From Polaromonas glacialis (GTDB lineage Bacteria > Pseudomonadota > Gammaproteobacteria > Burkholderiales > Burkholderiaceae_C), in NCBI RefSeq assembly GCF_000709345.1, contig NZ_KL448324.1, positions 2,301 to 66,300 on the forward strand: 64,000 nt of DNA, in the 5' to 3' direction. The notes under the pieces were generated by a model. That model was not told where the DNA came from, made no database searches, and worked only from the letters and a program-made list of their open reading frames with translations. The translations under genes were made by a program, and so were the position numbers. Every line of letters starts with the position of its first letter. Within the stretch, counting starts at the first letter, position 1. Positions 35,640 through 44,153 of the stretch are shown piece by piece.

Positions 35640-36848
35640 ATGAACACCCAAGACGCCGTCATTGTTTCCACCGCCCGCACGCCCATTGGCAAGGCTTACC
35701 GCGGCGCTTTCAACGATACCGAAGCGCCCGCGCTGGGCGGCCATGTGATTCGCGCTGCACTCGACAAGGCCGTTGTGGCTGGCCACGAGGTCGATGACGT
35801 GATCTTGGGCATTGCCGCCCAGCAGGGCAACCAGGGCTACAACCTGGGCCGCCTGTGCGCCTACACGGCCGGTCTGCCCGAAAGCGTGGGCGGCATGGCG
35901 ATTGACCGCATGTGCGCCTCTGGCCTGATGGCGATTGCCACCGCCGCCAAGGGCATCATGTGCAACGAGATGGACATTGCCGTGGCCGGTGGCCTGGAGT
36001 CCATCACGCTGGTGCAGAACAAGCACAAGAACAGCTACCGCGCGCAATCCAAATCGGTGCTGCAGGCCATGCCCACGGCCTACATCCAGATGATCGAGAC
36101 GGCCGAAATAGTCAGCCGCCGCTACGGCATTTCACGCGAGGCGCAAGACGCGTATTCGCTGCGCAGCCAGCAGCGCACCGCCGCAGCCCAGCAGGCCGGC
36201 CTGTATGCCGATGAAATCGTGCCGCTGGCCACCAGCAAGCAGCTGTTCGACAAGGAAGGCAATGTCACCGGCAACCAGGACGTGATGCTCACGCAGGACG
36301 AAGGCAACCGCGCCGACACCACGCTGGAAAGCCTGGCCAAGCTCAAGCCGGTCTGGAAAAACGGCCAGTGGGTGCCCGAGGGCGAGTTCATCACCGCCGG
36401 CAACGCCTCGCAGCTGTCCGACGGCGCCTCGGCCTCGGTGCTGATGAGCGCCGCCGAAGCCAGGCGCCGGGGCCTGACGCCGCTGGGCACTTACCGCGGC
36501 GTGGCCGTGGCCGGCTGCGCTGCCGACGAAATGGGCATTGGCCCGGTGTTTGCCATTCCCAAGCTGCTGGCGCGCCACGGCTTGACTGTGGACGACATCG
36601 GCCTGTGGGAAATCAATGAAGCCTTTGCCTGCCAGGTCATCCATTGCCGCGACACGCTGGGCATTCCCGATGACCGCCTGAACGTCAACGGCGGCGCCAT
36701 CTCGATTGGCCACCCGTTCGGCATGTCGGGCGCGCGCCTGGTCGGTCACGCGTTGCTCGAAGGACGCCGGCGCGGCGTGAAGTATGCCGTGGTCAGCATG
36801 TGCATTGGCGGCGGCATGGGTGCCGCCGGACTGTTTGAACTGGCCTGA
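35640..36848 (+). CDS. acetyl-CoA acetyltransferase (thiolase)
   Basis: The 402-aa thiolase has the nucleophile Cys in AIDRMCASGLMAIATAA, NEAFACQV, GHPFGMSGARL and the second Cys in VSMCIGGGMGAAG. It is the third gene of the operon from promoter 3. A complete dehydrogenase–hydratase–SDR–thiolase set is therefore contiguous from 31939 to 36848, enough for one beta-oxidation round. Confidence 0.88.
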   Translation: MNTQDAVIVSTARTPIGKAYRGAFNDTEAPALGGHVIRAALDKAVVAGHEVDDVILGIAAQQGNQGYNLGRLCAYTAGLPESVGGMAIDRMCASGLMAIATAAKGIMCNEMDIAVAGGLESITLVQNKHKNSYRAQSKSVLQAMPTAYIQMIETAEIVSRRYGISREAQDAYSLRSQQRTAAAQQAGLYADEIVPLATSKQLFDKEGNVTGNQDVMLTQDEGNRADTTLESLAKLKPVWKNGQWVPEGEFITAGNASQLSDGASASVLMSAAEARRRGLTPLGTYRGVAVAGCAADEMGIGPVFAIPKLLARHGLTVDDIGLWEINEAFACQVIHCRDTLGIPDDRLNVNGGAISIGHPFGMSGARLVGHALLEGRRRGVKYAVVSMCIGGGMGAAGLFELA

Positions 36849-36871
36849 AAATAGGTGGTGAACAAGGTGTT

Positions 36872-36899
36872 TTGCAGTGTCCCGTCCGACGGCTATACT
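36872..36899 (+). promoter_or_regulatory. candidate sigma-70 promoter of tesR
   Basis: TTGCAG (36872–36877) and TATACT (36894–36899) are separated by 16 bp. With a TSS near 36906 the leader before the ATG at 36911 would be only a few bases. A GTC-N6-GAC core (36879–36890) overlaps it, but the outer arm bases and the -10 spacing of the island dyads are absent. Confidence 0.4.
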
Positions 36900-36910
36900 C
36901 GATTTTTTCA

Positions 36911-38101
36911 ATGAATCCAACGTGTCCAGAAACAGCTGCCTTGCAAGACTCTTTATCTGAACCACCCCTCGGCGACATCCTGTCGCCGGAATTTTTAAGC
37001 CATATCCTGGGCGCGATCTACGACGCTGCCCTCGACGAGGCTGGCTGGGTCACCTGCCTGGAATCGATACGCAAGATCATGGGCGCCAACTATGCATCGC
37101 TGATTGTCCGTACCGAAACCACCGACGACATCGGCCTGATCGTCTCGGCCGGCAATGACCAGCCCAATCTGGACCCCGGCAACCCCTATATCGCCATGAG
37201 TCCCTTCACCGGGATGAAGCCTGACCAGCTGGTCTCGATGGGCGATGTGCTGTCGGAAAAAGACTGGCGTGCCTCGACCTATTACCGTGATTACTGCAAG
37301 CCGCAGGGCGTTTTTTATGTGCTGGCCGCCGACATTGCCACGCGCAATGGCGGGGTCTACGGTTTTCGCGTCACCCGAGCCGAAACATCGCCCGACTTTT
37401 CCAGGGCCGATCGTGACTTTTGCAGCCTGCTGATTCCCCATATCAAGCGCGCGCTGAACCTGCACCTGTCGATCAACCAGGACCGCAAGGTCAGCACGCT
37501 GTACAGCCATGCCATGGCGCAGCTGATGGTCGGCGTGGTGGTGCTGGACCAGGACGGCCTGGTGATCGAATGCAACCCGGCCGCCAACGCCATCCTGGAC
37601 CTCAAGGATGGCCTGCGCGTGGCCGGCAAGCAGCTCGAAGCGTCCTATGCCAACGACAACCGCAAGCTGCAGGGTCTGGTGCGCGATGCGCTGATCCACC
37701 CCCATGCGTCCCGGCTGGCGCTGACCCAGGCGATATCGGTCAGCCGGCCGTCTGGCAAGCTCAGCTGGGGGCTGATCGTCCAAAGCATCTCGTCCGACCA
37801 GTGGACCGAAGGCAAGCAGCGGCCCAGCGTGGCGGTGTTCGTGCGGGATACCGAGGGCAAGGTCGATCCGCCGGTGCGTCTGGCCCAGCAGCTGTTTCAC
37901 CTGACGCCGGCCGAAACCGCGCTGGCGATCCAGCTGGCCAACGGCCTGTCGCTCGAAGAAGCCGCCGAGGTGCTGAACATCAAGCGCAACACGGCGCGCG
38001 CCCACCTGCGCTCGATCTTCTCCAAGACCGGCGTGCGGCGTCAGACCGAGCTGGTGCGTATTTTCCTCAACAGCGTGGCCTGGCTGAGCGCTGGCGACTG
38101 A
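36911..38101 (+). CDS. tesR: LuxR-family transcriptional regulator, TesR/TeiR-like
   Basis: The 396-aa protein ends in a LuxR-type helix-turn-helix: LFHLTPAETALAIQLANGLS, EEAAEVLNIKRNTARAHLRS, IFSKTGVRRQTELVRI (residues about 325–380). The N-terminal 250 residues have no receiver Asp and may form GAF/PAS-like sensory modules. Size and architecture fit TeiR/TesR, the LuxR-type activator required for testosterone degradation in Comamonas testosteroni. It is monocistronic, convergent with the uptake operon, and is the only regulator gene inside the island, so it is the main candidate for binding the recurring dyads. The ATG at 36911 is preferred over the TTG at 36872. Confidence 0.78.
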   Translation: MNPTCPETAALQDSLSEPPLGDILSPEFLSHILGAIYDAALDEAGWVTCLESIRKIMGANYASLIVRTETTDDIGLIVSAGNDQPNLDPGNPYIAMSPFTGMKPDQLVSMGDVLSEKDWRASTYYRDYCKPQGVFYVLAADIATRNGGVYGFRVTRAETSPDFSRADRDFCSLLIPHIKRALNLHLSINQDRKVSTLYSHAMAQLMVGVVVLDQDGLVIECNPAANAILDLKDGLRVAGKQLEASYANDNRKLQGLVRDALIHPHASRLALTQAISVSRPSGKLSWGLIVQSISSDQWTEGKQRPSVAVFVRDTEGKVDPPVRLAQQLFHLTPAETALAIQLANGLSLEEAAEVLNIKRNTARAHLRSIFSKTGVRRQTELVRIFLNSVAWLSAGD

Positions 38102-38139
38102 ACGCGCGCCTGGGGCGCCGTTGTTGAGTCAAACCATCT

Positions 38140-38176
38140 TCGTCATTGCGATTGCCGCGCCGCTTCGCGATGACGA
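38140..38176. repeat. REP-like hairpin between convergent tesR and the SnoaL gene
   Basis: TCGTCATTGCG (38140–38150) pairs with CGCGATGACGA (38166–38176) with one mismatch, across a 15-nt loop containing ATTGCCGCGCC. It probably acts as a 3'-end structure for one or both convergent transcripts. Confidence 0.5.
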
Positions 38177-38286
38177 GGCGGGATCAGAATTGCCACAGCC
38201 TGCAACTGCGCGACGAGGGGCTGGGCCATGAGACGGGGCAGCGATGACGTCGTGGCATTAAAGCGGGGTTTTATTTGCTCACTTTT

Positions 38287-38332
38287 TAATAGCTGCTTAT
38301 GCCCGTGGAATAAGCGAAAAAGGCAGTTTTTT
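38287..38332. repeat. dispersed comamonad-type intergenic repeat, copy 2
   Basis: TAATAGCTGCTTATGCCCGT followed by an AATAAGCG segment, AAAAAGGC and a T-run matches, with gaps, the copy at 20337–20380 and the reverse-oriented copy at 62993–63051. Confidence 0.45.
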
Positions 38333-38367
38333 CTTTAATATTCGGCTGGAGGCTGCCCGCCTTTCGC

Positions 38368-38841
38368 TTAACGCTCCGGGCCGAGCACCCGGCGGCTGCC
38401 GAATTCCAGTGCCACCACCATGGCGCGGTGGGCGATGCGCCAGCCGTCGGGGGTGCGCGTCCAGCGGTCCTGGTAGTGGCCCATGCAGTCGTAGGTCTGG
38501 TCTTGTTTGTCGCCTGTGCCCCGGTGGCTGGCGCGCACTTCGATACGGCTCGTCACCTGTTCGCCGTCCACCCACACCTGCAAATTGCCCAGCAAATGCT
38601 GGGTCGGCCCGCAGCCGCCCAGGTTGTTGCGCAGCATCGCCAGGATGGCGGCGCGATCTGGCAGGGCGCGCCCACCGTAGCTGGCACTGGCGTCGTCGCT
38701 GAAAATGTTGCCCATGCCGGGCCAGTCGCGCCCGTCGCACAGCAGCGCGTAGGCAATCAACACCTGGTGCAGTTCGCGCTCCAGCAGCAGGCGCTCAAGC
38801 GTGATTGAAGTTTTGACTTGCGTGGCGGGCGGCGGTGTCAT
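38368..38841 (-). CDS. SnoaL/NTF2-like protein with BaiE-type catalytic residues
   Basis: The 157-aa protein is close to BaiE in size and keeps Tyr31, Asp36 and His82 at nearly the same positions as the Tyr30/Asp35/His83 set of BaiE (IAYALLCDGRDW; CGPTQHLLGN). It is last in the minus-strand operon with a DUF1254 protein, an MMPL transporter and a YCF48-like protein. Steroid dehydratase or isomerase activity is plausible; related NTF2 folds also include Δ5-3-ketosteroid isomerase. No signal peptide is seen. Confidence 0.65.
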   Translation of the reverse strand: MTPPPATQVKTSITLERLLLERELHQVLIAYALLCDGRDWPGMGNIFSDDASASYGGRALPDRAAILAMLRNNLGGCGPTQHLLGNLQVWVDGEQVTSRIEVRASHRGTGDKQDQTYDCMGHYQDRWTRTPDGWRIAHRAMVVALEFGSRRVLGPER

Positions 38842-38920
38842 GGCTTGGTCTTGAGGTGGTTCAGGGTGAGTTGCAGCCGCGCCATATGTTCGGCATACAC
38901 CAGCGCCTCCCGGGTCGGTT

Positions 38921-40333
38921 TCAAGGCGAAATTTTTTCGACGGGCTCGGGTGTCCAGGACGCGTCCATCACTTCTGGCCAGGGCTGGTAGAGGCGGGCGA
39001 ACACGTAGAACTTGTTGCTCGCCGGGCTGGGCAGCCAGTTGGCGCGCTTGTCGGGGCCGGGGTCGGTGGGGCCTATCCACAGGTCAAGGCTGCCGTCGGC
39101 GTTGAACTTCAGGCCGCGCGTGCGGTCGCCGATGGAGTAGCGGTTGATCGGGTTGTCCACCAGGTACTGGCCGCCTGGCACAAACTCGTACAGCGCGACG
39201 GACCAGAACGCATCGGCCGGCAAGCGGCCCTGCGGCACGTGCAGCTTGTAGTGCGCGCCGTCGGCCAGCGCCTCGTTTTTGCCATCGACGCTGGCAAAGA
39301 AGTAGATCGCCTCGGCCGCTTCCAGGCCCAGGATGCCGCCCGACATCGCCGCAGACCCGGCGCGCATCGCGTAGTGGTTGCCAAAGCTTTTTGGCAGGCG
39401 GTAAGGCACCCAGCCATTGCGCCGGTTTTGCATGGCAGCGCGGTTATCCACATTGAGCGCGCTTTTCAGCCCTTTTTCAATTTGAGGCGCCAAGGCCTGC
39501 CAGCGCGCCTGCACCTGCGGCGTCAGGCCGGCCCATGAGCAGCCCTGGCCGCAGATGCCCACCTGGGCAAACCGCTGCAGAAGGGCGGTTTCGCTGGCCG
39601 GCGGCGGGTTGCGCACGAGCGATTCGTTGGCCACGTCGACAAAGTGGCTCCAGTCGCCGGCTTTAGGTTGCATCTTGGGCTCGCTCTGGCCTGCGCTGGC
39701 ATCGAATGGAACGGTCTTGAAGGCGTCCTGCACGGCGTGAGCGCGCGCCAGGTCATCGGGCCCATCGACCAGCACGCGCATGTTGAAATAAATGTCCCGG
39801 GTTGGCGCGCGGATGATTTGATCCACCTGCGGCAGCTTGCCCTTCCAGTCAGGCGCCACGATGGCAATGCGCCTGGCTGTCGTGCCACTCAGCCGACTGC
39901 CGACGTAGCCGAAGGTGTTGAGGTCAGCGCCCACCAGCGCAATGACGTAGTAGCGCCCGGCGGTATCAGGTACCGACAAGATGACGGGCGAGGCGCCTAC
40001 GTCAAGCCAGTTGGTGGAGTAGAAGGTGTCGTTGATGGGGGCATTGGCCCAGCGGTCCTTGGGCGTTGCCAGGTGGCGGGCATGGCGAAAGTTGTTCAGC
40101 GTCGTGTAGGTCGGCCCCTCTTTGTCATGCAGCGCTGCCTGGCGCAACTTCATGAATTCCTGGTAGGGGTAGGCATACAGCATGGCCTCGCGAATCAGTC
40201 CGTCCAGTGCAGATGCGTCGGATGGCGCTGGCGTGGCGGGCTGCTGCGCCGCAGCCAGGACGGACGAGGCGGCCACTGCCAGCGCGGCGATGCACTTGAG
40301 TCCTGACCAGGGTGTGGTGGAGGCGTTGAGCAT
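38921..40333 (-). CDS. secreted DUF1254/DUF1214-domain protein
   Basis: The 470-aa product has a Sec signal peptide (hydrophobic stretch IAALAVAASSVLAAA, cleavage near residue 28). The DUF1254 part follows (REAMLYAYPYQEFMKLRQAA, NDTFYSTNWLDVGASPVIL) and then the DUF1214 C-terminal part (FWSVALYEFVPGGQYLVDNP, NRYSIGDRTRGLKFNADGSL). The biochemical function of the family is not established. It lies 48 bp after the MMPL gene and so is probably part of the envelope arm of steroid uptake. The ATG at 40333 begins the signal peptide and follows an AGAG site. Confidence 0.82.
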   Translation of the reverse strand: MLNASTTPWSGLKCIAALAVAASSVLAAAQQPATPAPSDASALDGLIREAMLYAYPYQEFMKLRQAALHDKEGPTYTTLNNFRHARHLATPKDRWANAPINDTFYSTNWLDVGASPVILSVPDTAGRYYVIALVGADLNTFGYVGSRLSGTTARRIAIVAPDWKGKLPQVDQIIRAPTRDIYFNMRVLVDGPDDLARAHAVQDAFKTVPFDASAGQSEPKMQPKAGDWSHFVDVANESLVRNPPPASETALLQRFAQVGICGQGCSWAGLTPQVQARWQALAPQIEKGLKSALNVDNRAAMQNRRNGWVPYRLPKSFGNHYAMRAGSAAMSGGILGLEAAEAIYFFASVDGKNEALADGAHYKLHVPQGRLPADAFWSVALYEFVPGGQYLVDNPINRYSIGDRTRGLKFNADGSLDLWIGPTDPGPDKRANWLPSPASNKFYVFARLYQPWPEVMDASWTPEPVEKISP

Positions 40334-40381
40334 CACGGTTTCTCTTTTGGTTGGAATGAGTGAACGCATCAGGGGCAAGCG

Positions 40382-42766
40382 TCAAGCCGTCTGATGCCGA
40401 TTTTGGCTTTGGATTTGGCTTTTGCTCTGGCCCACGCCCAGCCAGCAGGCCATGGCCGGCAGCAGGAACACCGCGCCCAGCATGTTCACCAGGAACATGA
40501 AGGCCAGCAAGATGCCCATGTCGGCTTGGAACTTCAATGCCGAGAAGGCCCAGGTGCCCACGCCAATCGACATGGTGACGCCGGTGAACACGGCGGCCGT
40601 GCCGCGCTGGCGCAGCGCTTCGTAAAAGGCTTCGCGCAGCGACTTGCCGTTGTGCTCCAGCTCGTGCTGCAGGCTCTCGTAGAGGTAAATGCCGTAGTCC
40701 ACGCCCACGCCCACGCCCATGGCAATCACCGGCAGCGTCGCCACCTTCAGGCCAATGCCCAGCAGCGCCATCAGTGCGTTGCACAAAATGGACACCAGTG
40801 TCAGCGGCACGATGATGCACAGCACCGCGCGCCAGCTGCGAAAGGTCAGCCAGCACAGCAGCGTGATGGCGCCAAAGATGGAGGCCAGCATCTGCACTTC
40901 TGCGTGTTCGACGGCATCGTTGGTGGCCGCAGCCACGCCCGCATTGCCGCCGGCCAGGCGGAACTTCAGGTTGGGCGTCTTGTCGGCGTCGATGAACTTC
41001 TGCACTTCGCCCACGACGTGCGTGAGGGTTGCGCCTTCATGGTCCTTCAGGAACAGCTGCAGGTGGATGACGTCGCAGCTGCCGGTGTTCAGGCCCAGCT
41101 CGGGGTTGGCCGCCTTGGCGCCGGTGCGCAGCGCCGCTTCGGTACGCTGCAGCGCCGCCCAGCGCGGGTTGCCTTCGTTGTTGCCGCCAGCCGCCAGCTT
41201 GGCCAGACCTGCCACGGTGGTGACCGAGCGCACACCGTCGACGCCGCGCATGGCCAGGTCAAAGCGCTCCACCGCGTTCATCACGCTCCAGTTCAGGCAG
41301 GCCTCGGGGATGTCGGTGGCTTCGGCGTACACAGACAGCACGTCCATGCCGATGGCGTAAGTGCTGATGATGCGGTCGTTGTCGCGGTTGTAACGCGAGT
41401 CGGCACGCAGCTCGGGCGCGCCCGAACCTATGTCGCCGGTCAGCAGGTGGCGCGAGGTGACCGTGCCGCCGACCAGCAGCACCAGCGACACCGCCAGCGT
41501 CACCAGCGCAGGTCGCGGCTGGGACAGCACCGAAATGGCCCACCAGCGTTTGTGCAGGCCCGTCACGCCGTCCGTGCGGCCCAGCGCAGCCGGCTCCAGG
41601 CGCAGGCGCGACAGGATGACCGGCAGCATCATCTTGTTGGTGATGATCATCAAGAGCACGCCTAAGCAGGCGGTCAGGCCCAGCTCGTGCACGATCGGAA
41701 TGTCGATCAGCATGATGACCATGAAACCCAGCGCGTTGGTCAGCAACGCCACGGTGCCGGGAATGGCCAGCTTGCGAAAGGCGCTCTCGGCAGCCTGCTC
41801 TGAACTCATGCCGGCACGCACGTCCTGCTTCCAGGCATTGGTCATCTGCACGGCGTGCGACACGCCGATCGAAAACACCAGGAACGGCACCAGGATGGAC
41901 ATCGGGTCGATGCCAAAGCCCAGCGCAGCCAGCAGACCCAGCAGCCAGATCACCGGCAGCAGCGCCACCAGCAGGGCCAGCACGGTCAGGTTGACCGAGC
42001 GGGAATACAGCCACAGCAGCACGGCGGTGATGAGGAAGGCCAGGCCGAAGAAACTGATGACGGTGGTCAGGCCGTCCATCACGTCGCCCAGCACCTTGGC
42101 AAAGCCGACGATGTTGATTTCAATCTTGTCGCTGCCGAACTGGGTGCGGATGGCTTCGAGTTTCTTGGCCACCTCGCTGTAGTCGAGCTGTTTGCCTGTC
42201 TGCGGGTCGGTCTCCAGCAGGTCGGCGCGCACCATGGCGGACTTCAGGTCGGAGCTGATCAACCGGCCGATCTGGCCCGATTTGGACACGTTCGAGCGTA
42301 CCTGCGCCAAGCCTTCCTCGTTGGGCGTGAAGCGCGAGGGAATGATGACTTCGCCGACAAAACCCAACTCGGTGACCTCGATGTAGCGCACGTTGGGCGT
42401 GAACAGCGAGAACACCTGCGCGCGGTTCACACCGGGGGTGAAGAACACCTCGTCGGTGACGGCACGCAGGGTCTTGAAGAATTCCTCGTTGTAGATGTCG
42501 CCTTCACCCTTCCAGCGCACATTGATCAGCACCCGGTTGGCGCCAGAAAACGTGGTGGAGTGCTTCAAAAAGGCCGCCATGTAGGCGTGGCGCAGCGGAA
42601 TCAGCTTGTTGAAGCCGGCATCCAGGTGGGTGCGCAGCGCCGAGGCGCCCAGCACCAGCGTGATGATGGTGGTGATCACGGCAATCGTGTTGCGCCAGGC
42701 AATCAGGCCGTGGGCCATGCGGGCGATCAGCGCCTGGGTGCGGGACGCGGGCTGGTGCGTGTTCAT
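40382..42766 (-). CDS. MMPL/RND-superfamily transporter
   Basis: The 794-aa inner-membrane protein has about 12 helices in two repeats, each opened by one helix and a large periplasmic loop. Helix 4-type motifs are visible in both halves (MSILVPFLVFSIGVSHAVQM and VIAMGVGVGVDYGIYLYESL). Such proteins recur in proteobacterial steroid clusters beside YCF48/BNR proteins, where they are thought to move steroids or other lipids across the envelope; direction is unknown. It overlaps the YCF48 gene by 4 nt. Confidence 0.88.
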   Translation of the reverse strand: MNTHQPASRTQALIARMAHGLIAWRNTIAVITTIITLVLGASALRTHLDAGFNKLIPLRHAYMAAFLKHSTTFSGANRVLINVRWKGEGDIYNEEFFKTLRAVTDEVFFTPGVNRAQVFSLFTPNVRYIEVTELGFVGEVIIPSRFTPNEEGLAQVRSNVSKSGQIGRLISSDLKSAMVRADLLETDPQTGKQLDYSEVAKKLEAIRTQFGSDKIEINIVGFAKVLGDVMDGLTTVISFFGLAFLITAVLLWLYSRSVNLTVLALLVALLPVIWLLGLLAALGFGIDPMSILVPFLVFSIGVSHAVQMTNAWKQDVRAGMSSEQAAESAFRKLAIPGTVALLTNALGFMVIMLIDIPIVHELGLTACLGVLLMIITNKMMLPVILSRLRLEPAALGRTDGVTGLHKRWWAISVLSQPRPALVTLAVSLVLLVGGTVTSRHLLTGDIGSGAPELRADSRYNRDNDRIISTYAIGMDVLSVYAEATDIPEACLNWSVMNAVERFDLAMRGVDGVRSVTTVAGLAKLAAGGNNEGNPRWAALQRTEAALRTGAKAANPELGLNTGSCDVIHLQLFLKDHEGATLTHVVGEVQKFIDADKTPNLKFRLAGGNAGVAAATNDAVEHAEVQMLASIFGAITLLCWLTFRSWRAVLCIIVPLTLVSILCNALMALLGIGLKVATLPVIAMGVGVGVDYGIYLYESLQHELEHNGKSLREAFYEALRQRGTAAVFTGVTMSIGVGTWAFSALKFQADMGILLAFMFLVNMLGAVFLLPAMACWLGVGQSKSQIQSQNRHQTA

Positions 42767-43767
42767 TGGGCGACTCCGGAAGAAGGGGTTGTGACGGCCT
42801 TGGGCACGGACGAGAAAGCCTGCAGGCCGGCGTCGCTGGCCAGCAGGCCCTGGCCGTCAGGCAGCAGCAGCAAGTCGGTCAGGCTGGCCCGGCCCTGGGC
42901 GCGGCTGAGGCTGAAATGACGACCGCCATCGGTGCTGGTGGCTATCACGCTGCCCTGGCCGACCAGCATCAACCGGCCATCGGCGGTCATGGCATGGCCG
43001 AAGAAGGACGCCTGCACCGGGATGTCGGAGCGGCTCCAGGGGCCTTGGTCGCCGTCAGTGTGAAAAATGTTGCCGCGCATGCCGTAGGCCAGCCAGCCGC
43101 CGTTGGGCAGGGGCATGGCGTTGTAGAGAGAGCCGTTGTAGAAGGGCTCGATCACGCTCCAGCTCTGGCCGGCATCGCCCGAGTGCAGCACCAGGCCGCG
43201 CTCGCCAACGATCAGCCAGCGCTGGCCGTCGGCCGAACCGACGATGCGGTTCAGGTGCTTGTCTTCGACGCCGGCGCCGGGCAGCGCCAGACGCGTCCAA
43301 TGATCGCCCTGGTCGTCCGACTGCAGTGCCCGTCCAAAGGCGCCCACCGCGATCCAGACGCCCGAGGGCAGCCGTGCCACGCTCATCAGCGGCTCGCCAT
43401 TTTTTTCATCGAAGGCGACTTCCTGCCAGCTGAGGCCGCCGTCGCTGGTGCGCAGAATCCAGCCTTCGTGGCCAACGGCCATGCCGTGCAGGCCATCGGG
43501 CGCAAAGCTGATCTGGTTGATCAGTGCCTGCCGGTCTGCGGACACCTTGGCGCGCTGCCAGTCCTTGCCCTGGTTGGTGGAATAAAGCAGCGTTCCCAGC
43601 TCGCCGCCAGTGACGAGTCCGGCTTTCGAGGCCACCAGGGTGTTCAGGTGCATGCGCTCCACCGCCAGCCGGGTGGCTGCTAGCGGTGGGGTGTGGCGCG
43701 GGGCGAAGGCCTGGGCCGCGCCCAGGGCCATCAGGACTGCCATTGCTATTCCGACTGGGGTTCGCAC
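42763..43767 (-). CDS. YCF48/BNR-repeat periplasmic beta-propeller protein
   Basis: The 334-aa protein has a signal peptide (MRTPVGIAMAVLMALGAAQA) and repeated Asp-box/BNR-like units such as STNQGKDWQRAKV, RTSDGGLSWQEVAF, QSDDQGDHWTRL and HSGDAGQSWSVI, typical of photosystem-II-stability-factor-like propellers. Paired with an MMPL transporter it is presumably a periplasmic accessory. It is first gene of the operon that continues to 38368 and has island promoter 4 upstream. Confidence 0.85.
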   Translation of the reverse strand: MRTPVGIAMAVLMALGAAQAFAPRHTPPLAATRLAVERMHLNTLVASKAGLVTGGELGTLLYSTNQGKDWQRAKVSADRQALINQISFAPDGLHGMAVGHEGWILRTSDGGLSWQEVAFDEKNGEPLMSVARLPSGVWIAVGAFGRALQSDDQGDHWTRLALPGAGVEDKHLNRIVGSADGQRWLIVGERGLVLHSGDAGQSWSVIEPFYNGSLYNAMPLPNGGWLAYGMRGNIFHTDGDQGPWSRSDIPVQASFFGHAMTADGRLMLVGQGSVIATSTDGGRHFSLSRAQGRASLTDLLLLPDGQGLLASDAGLQAFSSVPKAVTTPSSGVAQ

Positions 43768-43826
43768 AATTTGTCTCCTTGGAATCGTGATGCGTCGCCG
43801 CTATTTTCCGGCGCGCTGTAGGGGCG

Positions 43827-43871
43827 ATTCTTCGCAGTCGGGACAATAAGTCATCGTCCGAAAGGACGACA
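43827..43871 (-). promoter_or_regulatory. island promoter 4 (minus strand): TGTCGTC-N6-GACGATG plus -10-like AAGAAT
   Basis: Read on the minus strand, the left arm is 43871–43865 and the right arm 43858–43852, then 19 nt, then AAGAAT at 43832–43827. It faces the YCF48–MMPL–DUF1254–SnoaL operon, 84 bp before the start codon. Confidence 0.75.
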
Positions 43872-43954
43872 AGGCGCTTTTATGAGGATAAACCCTGGGT
43901 ATTGGTCAAGGGTTTTCCCTTGAGTCCGGACCCCAGGCACAAGGCCGCTGCATG

Positions 43955-44000
43955 GCTAGTCTTGTTGGACGATGGATAGCCGGGTGCGGCTACCCACAAT
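43955..44000 (+). promoter_or_regulatory. island promoter 5: GCTAGTC-N6-GACGATG plus -10-like CACAAT (sulfatase)
   Basis: Left arm 43955–43961 and right arm 43968–43974, then 20 nt, then CACAAT at 43995–44000. It precedes the truncated aldolase-like start at 44033 and the sulfatase gene at 44154. It is back-to-back with promoter 4 in the same 386-bp intergenic region. Confidence 0.75.
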
Positions 44001-44032
44001 GCAGCGTGCCGACGCCTTCACCGAAGGAACCC

Positions 44033-44085
44033 ATGGGGCTTAAAGAGCAGACGTCGCTGGCTGGCGCCGCGCAGTACAACCCAGC
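44033..44085 (+). pseudogene. truncated duplicate of the 5' end of the aldolase-like gene at 48266
   Basis: From the ATG at 44033 the first 17 codons read MGLKEQTSLAGAAQYNP, against MGLTGQASLVGAAQYKP at 48266. DNA identity over about 52 bp is roughly 85% by hand count, and the preceding GGAA-CCC is shared as well. Homology ends abruptly and the frame then runs into the sulfatase gene without a recognisable product. Confidence 0.75.
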
Positions 44086-44153
44086 CTCATGCAGGTATCC
44101 AAAAAAACCCAAGCGCAAAACCCCGCATGTTTTCGCCCATCGAGGAATTCAAA

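Noticed and set aside
36879..36890. GTC-N6-GAC core in front of tesR as a further dyad operator
   Set aside because: Only the inner three bases of each arm match well and no suitable hexamer lies 20 nt downstream; counted as chance similarity.
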